Shown here: positions 1 to 5,513 of the stretch, piece after piece
How the letters are laid out: each line of letters opens with the position of its first letter
Position numbering within the stretch: the stretch's first letter is position 1
Origin: a virus
DNA: 30,367 nt
IMG/VR virus record: IMGVR_UViG_3300046007_000126
Span: 1 to 30,367 of that record
Strand: one strand, 5' to 3'
The notes under the pieces: generated by a model
Told to the model about the DNA's origin: nothing
What the model saw: the letters and a program-made list of their open reading frames with translations, nothing else
Databases searched by the model: none
Program-made: the position numbers and the translations under genes

Positions 1-348
1 AAGAAACTCCAGTTGAATAGATTCCCTTGCAAGATCTTTGTCCGTCTTGAGAGTTTCGATAGACACATACCCTTGCTGGTCGCTTGGCAATCTTGGATCA
101 CGCACATAACTCACCGCGCTAATCATCTTCGTTTCGTTGATGATGTTGATCTTTACGCTGGTTATGATCTGCCGCGCTTGGTCTAGCCGGTACGCATGGC
201 CAGCCTTCTCGTCATCCCACTCAAATAAATGATGCAGGATGCTGTCTGGCTTTTTAGCCTCTTCTACCAAAAGGTTGGGGGTTATCCCATTGTTCTCTTT
301 GTAGATACGACTAATTTCAGCGTTGATGTCTTTGCGTGATGGCTTCAT
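1..348 (-). CDS. Conserved phage protein, partial (C-terminus off the window)
   Basis: An open minus-strand frame begins at the ATG at 346-348 and runs for 116 codons to the left window edge without a stop. It begins MKPSRKDINAEISRIYKEN and continues with an aspartate-rich segment (LFEWDDEKAGHAYRLDQ). Its ATG overlaps the TGA of the preceding 256-aa gene (ATGA), so the two are probably translationally coupled and this is the last visible gene of the early operon. The 'ISRIY...FEWDDEKAGHAYRLDQARQII' pattern resembles small conserved phage proteins that sit near replication genes, but I know no function. The fragment is mostly charged and helical, with no signal peptide or membrane segment. The product is real with good confidence; its role is unknown. 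Confidence 0.7.
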   Translation of the reverse strand, partial: MKPSRKDINAEISRIYKENNGITPNLLVEEAKKPDSILHHLFEWDDEKAGHAYRLDQARQIITSVKINIINETKMISAVSYVRDPRLPSDQQGYVSIETLKTDKDLARESIQLEFL

Positions 349-1115
349 GCTGCCACCTTGATCCCACGGCGTTTGCTTTCTGTCTCAAACCAGGAGTACA
401 ACTCTTCAGTCTCTTGATCGTAGAACTTAGGATTCTCTAGCGCATCCTTCTGAGCCTGACGCCCGCCATTAGCAATCACTTCCAAGAACTCAGGATCATC
501 TGCTGTGGTGAGCTTGTAGCAACCAAAGTTTCCAGAACCCTTCTCCTGCCGCCAGTCGCCCAGACCAGACACGATGCCTGCTGCTGCCAACAGATTGGAA
601 ACCGACTGTTGATTCAGCAAGGGCACGGTGTAGGACATGGAAAGGTAGCAAGCCCACTTCCGCATAACTGCACGGGTCCGAACGTCTGGCGTCTTGTTGA
701 TGTCTGCCGACCGGGTAACAGCCATCATCATCTCCGGGACTCCATAGATGTGGACGATCTGACCGTCAACATAGACCTGCCGCTTGATCTGGGTCTTTGC
801 TACGCCAGGCATATCGAGCGCTGCCGTCATCATGCCGCCCTTAAACCCTGTAGCTAGGACAGTAATCAACGTTGGATCGCTGTCATCCAAAGTAACGTAT
901 GGGCTATCCCGGTACTCTTGAAGCGGGTTGTGCTTCAGGCTGCTGGCCTTCTCTGCCGCGTTCTTTCTTGGAGCCGGGAAGAGTAGGGTCTGCAATACCT
1001 TCTGACTCATTCGGTTATGAATCAGCGGGGTGGTGCCCAAGATACAAAAGTTCAATGTCTCGCGACGCTGCTCGGTTACAAAAATTTCCGTACTAACTTC
1101 TTTCTTTGTTGCCAT
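345..1115 (-). CDS. Conserved phage protein of unknown function in the recombination operon (256 aa)
   Basis: A 256-aa soluble protein. The ATG at 1115 has a good ribosome binding site (AAGGAGAGC), and the gene starts 18 bp after the upstream methyltransferase stop. The N-terminal region has a 'FCILGTTPLIHNRMSQKV' segment (about residues 23-40), followed by a Lys/Ala-rich stretch and an 'ATGFKGGMMTAALDMPG' segment (about 88-104). The C-terminal part is Glu/Lys-rich and ends GIKVAA. The 'TPLIHN' signature recurs in phage proteins of unknown function. It faintly recalls the first strand of RAMP/Cas7-type folds, but I cannot show homology. Its co-transcription with ERF, SSB-like and nuclease genes suggests a nucleic-acid role; that is inference only. 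Confidence 0.8.
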   Translation of the reverse strand: MATKKEVSTEIFVTEQRRETLNFCILGTTPLIHNRMSQKVLQTLLFPAPRKNAAEKASSLKHNPLQEYRDSPYVTLDDSDPTLITVLATGFKGGMMTAALDMPGVAKTQIKRQVYVDGQIVHIYGVPEMMMAVTRSADINKTPDVRTRAVMRKWACYLSMSYTVPLLNQQSVSNLLAAAGIVSGLGDWRQEKGSGNFGCYKLTTADDPEFLEVIANGGRQAQKDALENPKFYDQETEELYSWFETESKRRGIKVAA

Positions 1116-1133
1116 GATGCTCTCCTTGGTTGA

Positions 1134-1676
1134 TTACTTCTGAATAAGCCAACTAGGCTCTTGACTAGCCCAATCGTGCTCGGGTTTACAACTAATAACG
1201 TGCAACTTTCTTTGCTGGTGCGCTGCGAATTTATCAGCCACCTCGACCACCAACGGCCAATGCGATGAGTAGTCATCCCCCACTAGGAACCCACCAGGCT
1301 TAACTTTTGGCCACCACTCAGCCAGGGTCCGCCCGTTCTCTTGTCCCGTATGGGCATACCCATCGATGTAGATGAAGTCAAAATATTCATCTGGAAACAG
1401 TTTCCGTGCCACAGAAAAGTCAGCACGAATCAGACTGAACCTGTTGCGATACTTTTCCAACCTCTTTAACGCGGTCAGGTACTCATCATCCGTATGGTTA
1501 CGCTCCCCGCTATACCGATCCACACCGTAGTGAAAGACACCACGGCCATAGTTCAGCACCGCCTCAGAGAACCCACCTTCAGCCACGCCCAGCTCGATGC
1601 TTACTCCGAACATGGGGATCAGGAGAGGAATGTCATACCGCCGCTCAATCTTTTTAAGGGTGCTGTCTAGGTTCAT
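1134..1676 (-). CDS. Class I SAM-dependent methyltransferase (Methyltransf_24-like)
   Basis: A 180-aa protein. I choose the start at 1676 (MNLDSTLKK) rather than the longer open frame to 1763, because this ATG forms an ATGA overlap with the upstream stop and the extra 29 codons are out-of-frame overlap with that gene. The Rossmann-type signature is clear: motif I GVSIELGVAEGGFSEAVL (about 24-41), an acidic residue after strand 2 (GVDRYSG, about 51-57), a motif IV-like FDFIYIDGYAH (99-109) and KPGGFLVGDDY (126-136). This arrangement is typical of small methyltransferases of the Methyltransf_24 type. There is no recognisable target-recognition domain, so the substrate (DNA, protein or small molecule) is unknown. 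Placement between DNA-processing genes makes nucleic acid plausible but unproven. Confidence 0.82.
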   Translation of the reverse strand: MNLDSTLKKIERRYDIPLLIPMFGVSIELGVAEGGFSEAVLNYGRGVFHYGVDRYSGERNHTDDEYLTALKRLEKYRNRFSLIRADFSVARKLFPDEYFDFIYIDGYAHTGQENGRTLAEWWPKVKPGGFLVGDDYSSHWPLVVEVADKFAAHQQRKLHVISCKPEHDWASQEPSWLIQK

Positions 1677-1951
1677 GGTTTCTCCAGTAGGAGCTCGATC
1701 TGTTCTTTGAGGTACACGCCTATGTCTTTGCCCTTGACCGCCACTAGCTGCGCCTCTGGACACTCATAGACCACCTTTGCTGCGTCCTTAATTCCTTTCT
1801 CGTATCCCGTGTCGAAGGCGTTCTTGTTATCCAAGACCATCGCAATACCATCCCGAACCATCCCAGCCGCCTTACGATCTTTAGCGGCCTTTTTGAGTCG
1901 CTTGTAGTGCTCCTCGGGGATGAAGACTGAATAAGCCACTAGCCTTCCCAT
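1673..1951 (-). CDS. Small ribbon-helix-helix-like protein, possible DNA-binding regulator
   Basis: A 92-aa protein. Its first ~45 residues fit a ribbon-helix-helix (CopG/Arc-like) layout: a short strand (LVAYSVFIP), a basic helix (EEHYKRLKKAAKDR) and a second helix (AAGMVRDGIAMVL). The remainder is a separate acidic/hydrophobic segment ending IELLLEKP. It overlaps the upstream gene by 13 bp and the methyltransferase by 4 bp, so it is embedded in the early operon. RHH proteins often autoregulate and bind short inverted half-sites. This is the only recognisable candidate in the window to bind the TGTTACA array at 4972-5052; that link is inference. The fold call is moderate because the family is short and divergent. 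Confidence 0.6.
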   Translation of the reverse strand: MGRLVAYSVFIPEEHYKRLKKAAKDRKAAGMVRDGIAMVLDNKNAFDTGYEKGIKDAAKVVYECPEAQLVAVKGKDIGVYLKEQIELLLEKP

Positions 1952-2355
1952 ATTTGAAATTCCTTATAAAGTGCGTCCAGCCGGATGCGAGCCTGGTCGT
2001 TTGTTTTCAGCTCGGACCTAGACTGAATCTCTAAGTAATGTCTCAGATACTCGGTCGCTTCTTCTTCGGATGCCTCAAGGATCAAAGCCTGATCGCAGAG
2101 ATACCCCCAGAACTTAGAGTTCCGGCACAGCATCCCCGCGATACGCACGGCCCTGTCGCCCTCAAACTCTTGCTGCCGATCCAAAGGTTCCTCGGTCAGG
2201 TTGAGTCTCACCATGACAACTTGATACCGGGCACCTATAAAGTCGCGCAGCAGCTCTTCTGGAACATCGTCGGGGTGCATACCTAGCGTCAGGACATAAC
2301 CGTTCTTGTCCTGCTTTAAGGCGATCTTGACCCCTTCAAACTGAAGCGTCTTCAT
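1939..2355 (-). CDS. Conserved phage protein of unknown function (138 aa)
   Basis: A 138-aa acidic soluble protein that starts MKTLQFEGVKIALKQDKNG. It has a strand-rich N-terminal half (KIALKQDKNGYVLTLGMHP), then 'DDVPEELLRDFIGARYQVVMVRL' (about 29-51), and a helical C-terminal half rich in Glu. The 'DVPxELLxDxIGxRYQVVMVRL' segment recurs in phage early regions, but I know no biochemical activity. The start is 3 bp beyond the HNH gene stop at 2359 and the end overlaps the next gene, so it is an early operon member. No catalytic motif is visible. Confidence 0.78.
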   Translation of the reverse strand: MKTLQFEGVKIALKQDKNGYVLTLGMHPDDVPEELLRDFIGARYQVVMVRLNLTEEPLDRQQEFEGDRAVRIAGMLCRNSKFWGYLCDQALILEASEEEATEYLRHYLEIQSRSELKTNDQARIRLDALYKEFQIWEG

Positions 2356-2358
2356 GAT

Positions 2359-2832
2359 CTACTCATAAACTGGAGTGTTATGCCTGTGCCACTTTTTGTG
2401 ACATGGTTCACACAACCATCTAAGTTCAAGCGGTTTGGTGTAATCATCGTGATGTCCTTCAACGTTGTAAGTTGAACCACAAACAGAACAAACTTCTTTT
2501 CGAAGAATTTTGCCGTCACGTAAAGCGTTGCAAGTAATTACATGTGCCGCATAAGCCATCGGATACTTTTTTTTGTACTTTATGCTTGCTTTTTTTCTGG
2601 CAATTTTCCCAGCTTCAGTTTTTATGTATTCTTTTCTTGCTTTCACCCTATGCGGTTGTGTGCTTCTTTGTTTGTCGTAAGCGCGAATCTTGTCTAAGTT
2701 GTTGTCCCGATGTTTTTTGACTCGATTCTTAACGCATTCAACACACTTATTGAGGTGTCCGTCTTTCATCATTGGGTGTGCATAAAAATCTGACAGCGGT
2801 TTTGTTTGTTTGCACTCTCTGCATATCTTCAT
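2359..2832 (-). CDS. HNH-type zinc-binding endonuclease-like protein
   Basis: A 157-aa highly basic protein. An N-terminal CxxC pair (C4/C7 and C30/C33) forms a probable zinc knuckle. A Lys/Arg-rich helical linker (about 35-90) follows. The C-terminus has a second CxxC pair (C115/C118) with HHDD at 127-130 and C141/C144-H145-x3-H149. This layout matches phage HNH or recombination-endonuclease-VII-like proteins; H127/H128 and H145/H149 are the likely metal or catalytic positions. The gene is visibly more AT-rich than its neighbours, with many A/T homopolymers. It separates the SSB-like gene from the conserved 138-aa gene and may have its own promoter. It is probably a free-standing mobile nuclease gene rather than a core replication gene. 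Nuclease activity itself is inferred. Confidence 0.75.
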   Translation of the reverse strand: MKICRECKQTKPLSDFYAHPMMKDGHLNKCVECVKNRVKKHRDNNLDKIRAYDKQRSTQPHRVKARKEYIKTEAGKIARKKASIKYKKKYPMAYAAHVITCNALRDGKILRKEVCSVCGSTYNVEGHHDDYTKPLELRWLCEPCHKKWHRHNTPVYE

Positions 2833-2858
2833 AAGAATCTCCTTAAAAAGGTATGCTA

Positions 2859-2864
2859 ATTATA
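2859..2864 (-). promoter_or_regulatory. Possible -10 element upstream of the HNH gene
   Basis: On the minus strand this reads TATAAT, a perfect -10 hexamer, 27 bp upstream of the HNH start codon. The hexamer 17 bp further upstream is a poor -35. An independent promoter would suit a recently acquired gene, but a -10 match alone in AT-rich DNA is weak evidence. Confidence 0.28.
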
Positions 2865-2885
2865 TACCATTCTAAAATGGTATAT
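2862..2885. repeat. 10-bp inverted repeat around the SSB-like stop codon
   Basis: A perfect 10-bp stem (ATATACCATT / AATGGTATAT) with a 4-nt loop spans the stop codon of the SSB-like gene and abuts the TATAAT box of the HNH gene. There is no following T-run, so it is not a standard terminator. It could be an operator, an mRNA-processing or translation-control hairpin, or an insertion scar. Confidence 0.6.
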
Positions 2886-3177
2886 CGTCCGAGTCGTCAT
2901 CCAGGTCCGCCTGCTTAGGTGGCTCTGGTTTCGGTTCGGGTTTGGCCTGCTTCACATAGGGCGCTTGAATGCCTAAGCTCAGATACTCCACCCCTTTGGC
3001 GCTGGTGTTCTCCCAGGCGGATATGTCCATCACAACCAACTCCCCGTCTTGTTCCATCATCTTCTCTAGGAACTCCCGAGACAGATGGATCTGGCCACGC
3101 CGGTCAGGGTGCTTCTCGCTCTGCTTGCCGGTGTTATGGAACAGTGTTCCGGTGTTGGGTTTCTGCTGATAACTCAT
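2872..3177 (-). CDS. SSB-like small protein with an acidic IPF tail (DUF736-like)
   Basis: A 101-aa protein. The N-terminal part (NTGTLFHNTGKQSEKHPD) and the central segment SAWENTSAKGVEYLSLGI resemble DUF736-type small beta proteins, where the 'AWxxTSxxGxEYLSL' segment is typical. The C-terminus changes to a Pro/Glu/Lys linker and ends DDDSDDIPF, a close match to the conserved C-terminal tip of bacterial SSB that docks partner enzymes. The length is far below a canonical SSB (about 170 aa) and no obvious OB-fold match can be seen by eye. The start overlaps the ERF stop (ATGA), so it is probably made with the annealing protein and acts at phage ssDNA. The SSB-like role is inferred from the tail and the neighbours. 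Confidence 0.72.
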   Translation of the reverse strand: MSYQQKPNTGTLFHNTGKQSEKHPDRRGQIHLSREFLEKMMEQDGELVVMDISAWENTSAKGVEYLSLGIQAPYVKQAKPEPKPEPPKQADLDDDSDDIPF

Positions 3178-3866
3178 GCTGCCTCCTGGAATTTGTTCTT
3201 AGCCGCAGTAAAGACGCCCATGAGTTCCTTGTGGGAAACCGCGTCCGTGTTCTTCACAGCCTCAAAGAGAGACTTGTTCTTCTTGTAGATAGCCATCACA
3301 TCGTCAGACGAGGTAGCCGCCTGTAACGCAATGCCAGCCGCCTTGTGAACTAGGGCTAGCCACTCGGTAGGATCTCCCTCTGGTTCAGCAGGAGCATTGA
3401 TCTGCCAGCCACCTTCAACACCAACGATGCGGGGCTTGGCTTCTTCCTTAACCTCTGGCTTGGGCGCAGGCTTAGGCATAGCCTTTGGTTCAACTGCGGT
3501 CGTAGCATCCAGGGCGTCGTGCTCCACGATCTCAAAGGCGTTCGTCCACAGATACCGTCTGAGGTAAGTCTGGACCGCCCCCAAGTTCTGGACAGGGTGG
3601 CAACCTTTCAACTCCGCCGACGACATGGGGGAACTGAAGACCACACACTCGCTGTTGGTCGTGTCATAGATGTTGAGGAAGGCTGCGGTCTCGGTGTAGG
3701 TCACCACACCACAGAGCCCCAACTCGTTACAGATCTCCTGGATAGCAGGCAGGAAGTCGCCTAGTTCAAAGTATTCATAGCCAGCAAATTTATTCTTGCC
3801 AGACTTGGTAAGTTTGCGGCCTTGGAGTTTGATCCGGGCCTGTTGTAGTTTTGCGTAGACAGTCAT
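3174..3866 (-). CDS. erf: ERF-family single-strand annealing protein
   Basis: A 230-aa protein. The N-terminal ~115 residues match the ERF family: an initial helix (YAKLQQARIKLQ), 'AGYEYFELGDFLPAIQEIC' (about 28-46) and 'VQNLGAVQTYLRRYLW' (about 92-107), where the GAxxTYxRRY block is the family hallmark. A Pro/Lys/Glu linker (about 126-148) joins a helical C-terminal region (about 165-230). ERF proteins anneal complementary ssDNA in phage recombination and genome circularisation, usually with an exonuclease and an SSB. Here a PD-(D/E)XK nuclease and an SSB-tailed protein flank it, so the three probably act together. The family call is confident. Confidence 0.9.
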   Translation of the reverse strand: MTVYAKLQQARIKLQGRKLTKSGKNKFAGYEYFELGDFLPAIQEICNELGLCGVVTYTETAAFLNIYDTTNSECVVFSSPMSSAELKGCHPVQNLGAVQTYLRRYLWTNAFEIVEHDALDATTAVEPKAMPKPAPKPEVKEEAKPRIVGVEGGWQINAPAEPEGDPTEWLALVHKAAGIALQAATSSDDVMAIYKKNKSLFEAVKNTDAVSHKELMGVFTAAKNKFQEAA

Positions 3867-3868
3867 AT

Positions 3869-4021
3869 TTATCCTATGTGTTTGTAATACTCATCGACCA
3901 ACGCATTGGCACAGGTGGCTAAGTCTTTGGTGAAGTCTTCGTCGCCCATCCAATCCAGCACATCAGCGTTTGCAGCCAACGCCAACATGAACTTAAGCAG
4001 CAGATCCTGTCTTGTTTCCAT
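3869..4021 (-). CDS. Small acidic protein (50 aa) between ERF and the nuclease
   Basis: A 50-codon minus-strand frame from ATG 4021 to TAA 3869-3871, starting METRQDLLLKFMLALAANAD and ending DEYYKHIG. It overlaps the 3' end of the nuclease gene by 29 bp and stops 2 bp before the ERF start, so it fills an otherwise empty slot in a tightly coupled operon. The purine-rich AGGAGAGC before the ATG is a good ribosome binding site. The protein is mostly helical and acidic, without motifs or a membrane segment. Function is unknown. The position suggests an accessory peptide for the annealing/nuclease pair. Confidence 0.6.
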   Translation of the reverse strand: METRQDLLLKFMLALAANADVLDWMGDEDFTKDLATCANALVDEYYKHIG

Positions 4022-4892
4022 TAATGCTCTCCTGGTAATCCCGCCATTGCTGGCAGTACGTGTTCACCGAACAGAAGTTCTCGCATCGAGTTCTGCTGCC
4101 GGGCCTTACTTCTAACTCCTGCGTCTTTGCATCTAACGCCGCTTCAGCCTCCTCCTTAATTTCATAAACCTTGATAGCCCTGACGCCACCCTTCTTCTTG
4201 ATAGCGTAGGTCGTGGGCCGCTCCCACATTTCATCTGGCGTGCAGTCTGGAAGATCCTCACCCGCCTCGATGGCGAACTCACAGGCCGAGTGCAGCGACA
4301 GGCGATGGGAGATGTACTCCTCCCGCTCCTGGTACGGCCACAGCTTAATAGGGATCTCCTTGACTGGAGCCTGCGGATAGTCTGGGTTCTTAGCTGCCTC
4401 CCGCCGTGACCAGTCTCTAATGATTGCCACGATGCCCAGATCTGTAACGTGCGTATCCTTTTTGACGGACTCCAATAGCCACGCATAGATGTTTAACTGT
4501 TGCTCCCACTCCACCTTCTCGTTCATCACCGCCCAGGCAGAAGTCGTCTTGTAGTCACGGATAGCCACACCGCCGCGCCCGTCTAGGATCTGAAGGTCGA
4601 TGGCCCCAGAGATCCTCCATCCGTCCAGGGTGGCATGGAGCCGCTCTTCTACCTGGTGGTTATCATCCTTGCCATGCTCCAGCACGCCGTGGATCGCTGT
4701 TCCAAAGATCGACCAGACCATGTCAGCAACATCCTGCTCCAGCTCGTCTTCAAACTTCTTGGTCAGCGCTACGATCTTGGGGCTGTTGAGAAGCTGCGTG
4801 GCAGACAGATGCGCCTTTCCCTTGGAGTAGGTGGGGCGCTTGAGTACGTTGACGAACGTCTCAGGAATGTTGTGTTTGTTGGTCAGCTTCAC
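3993..4892 (-). CDS. PD-(D/E)XK superfamily nuclease (RecB/Cas4-like)
   Basis: A 299-aa protein from a GTG start at 4892, chosen because AAGGAGAGAAC lies just upstream; the longer frame to 4979 adds a hydrophobic leader that overlaps the promoter. Core motifs, numbered from the GTG: FGTAIHGVLEHG with H68, ISGAIDLQIL with D99, then IRDYKTTSAW giving D113-x-K115, and EQQLNIYAWLL resembling the QxxxY motif. This is the RecB/Cas4/lambda-exonuclease-like layout. The C-terminus has a TRCENFCSVNTYC cysteine group, reminiscent of the iron-sulphur cysteines of Cas4-like nucleases; I do not see the matching N-terminal cysteine, so a cluster is uncertain. It probably makes ssDNA for ERF. It is the first gene of the leftward early operon. 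Confidence 0.85.
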   Translation of the reverse strand: MKLTNKHNIPETFVNVLKRPTYSKGKAHLSATQLLNSPKIVALTKKFEDELEQDVADMVWSIFGTAIHGVLEHGKDDNHQVEERLHATLDGWRISGAIDLQILDGRGGVAIRDYKTTSAWAVMNEKVEWEQQLNIYAWLLESVKKDTHVTDLGIVAIIRDWSRREAAKNPDYPQAPVKEIPIKLWPYQEREEYISHRLSLHSACEFAIEAGEDLPDCTPDEMWERPTTYAIKKKGGVRAIKVYEIKEEAEAALDAKTQELEVRPGSRTRCENFCSVNTYCQQWRDYQESINGNKTGSAA

Positions 4893-4924
4893 GTTCTCTC
4901 CTTGATATAGTGTTCCTAGGAGAC

Positions 4925-4954
4925 ATATTAGAACAAGAAGTTCACCAATTGCAA
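4925..4954 (-). promoter_or_regulatory. Probable sigma70-type leftward early promoter
   Basis: On the minus strand TTGCAA (4949-4954, -35) and TAATAT (4925-4930, -10) are separated by 18 bp. An A/T-rich block (AAAAAATTTATT, about 4957-4968) sits just upstream of the -35 like an UP element. Transcription would start near 4917 and read into the nuclease gene at 4892, which fits the first gene of a long leftward operon. The half-site array lies immediately upstream. It is predicted from sequence only. Confidence 0.6.
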
Positions 4955-4971
4955 ATAAATTTTTTGCTTGG

Positions 4972-5052
4972 TGTAACAAATGTTACAAACTGTAACAATG
5001 TTACGTACTGTAACAGGCTGTTACAGTTGACTGCCCTGTAACAAATGTTACA
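4972..5052. promoter_or_regulatory. Array of eight TGTTACA/TGTAACA half-sites in the divergent regulatory region
   Basis: Alternating heptamers begin at 4972, 4981, 4991, 4999 (one mismatch), 5009, 5019, 5037 and 5046. They form four inverted pairs with spacers of 2, 1, 3 and 2 bp. Most successive half-sites are 8-10 bp apart, roughly one helical turn, so a protein could line one face of the DNA. The pairs at 4972-4987 and 5037-5052 are both TGTAACA-AA-TGTTACA. The array lies between the predicted leftward promoter and RuvC and ends 8 bp before the RuvC ATG, so it can control both directions. Candidates are a repressor/activator operator, or replication iterons. Confidence 0.85.
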
Positions 5053-5060
5053 GTGGAGGC

Positions 5061-5513
5061 ATGGTCTATTTAGGAATTGATCCAGGGTTCACCGGCGCAT
5101 GGGGGTTGATCAACCACCACGGGGACTACATCGGCTGCGGAGACATGATCCACAACGAAAAGTGGATCGACATAAATTCTGTCTATCGAGAAATATCTTT
5201 GATAAGAGAAAACGATGACATGATGATTGTCGTAGAGGCTGTCCATGCCATGCCCAAGCAGGGCGTCTCTAGTTCCTTCAAGTTTGGTATGTCCTACGGC
5301 GCAGCGCTATGCCTGGCTCAAAGGTTTCTGGAACAGTGGGAACTAGTGCAGCCTAGGGTATGGAAGCGCGACATGGGGCTCACAGCCGACAAGACAGACA
5401 GCCTGAACATGGCCCGCCAGAAGTGGCCAGAAGCCCCGCTAAAGCGCGTAAAGGACAACGGAAGGGCAGAGGCTCTGCTGCTCGCTGAATGGCTGCGGCA
5501 GGCTTACTGCTGA
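5061..5513 (+). CDS. ruvC: RuvC-like Holliday junction resolvase
   Basis: A 150-aa protein and the only gene on the plus strand. It begins MVYLGIDPGFTG with D7 in the RuvC 'GIDPG' strand and has VVEAVHAMPKQG with E59 as the second acidic residue. It ends with KDNGRAEALLLAEWLRQ, where E137 and the D132/N133 position correspond to the C-terminal acidic pair. This RNase H-like layout is common in phage RuvC proteins, which resolve branched DNA before packaging. A GGAGG ribosome binding site sits between the last palindrome and the ATG, so a protein on the array would block its transcription or translation. Its 3' end overlaps the end of the giant gene by 10 bp, tail to tail. Confidence 0.88.
   Translation: MVYLGIDPGFTGAWGLINHHGDYIGCGDMIHNEKWIDINSVYREISLIRENDDMMIVVEAVHAMPKQGVSSSFKFGMSYGAALCLAQRFLEQWELVQPRVWKRDMGLTADKTDSLNMARQKWPEAPLKRVKDNGRAEALLLAEWLRQAYC

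Noticed and set aside
609-1096. Plus-strand frames opposite the 256-aa gene
   Set aside because: They lack ribosome binding sites and family resemblance and are antisense shadows of a well-supported minus-strand gene.
1677-1763. 29-codon N-terminal extension of the methyltransferase
   Set aside because: It overlaps the upstream gene in another frame, is Arg/Gly-rich without strand pattern, and the ATGA-coupled ATG at 1676 gives the normal family start.
4893-4979. 29-codon N-terminal extension of the nuclease
   Set aside because: It would put the predicted promoter inside the gene; the GTG at 4892 has the proper ribosome binding site.
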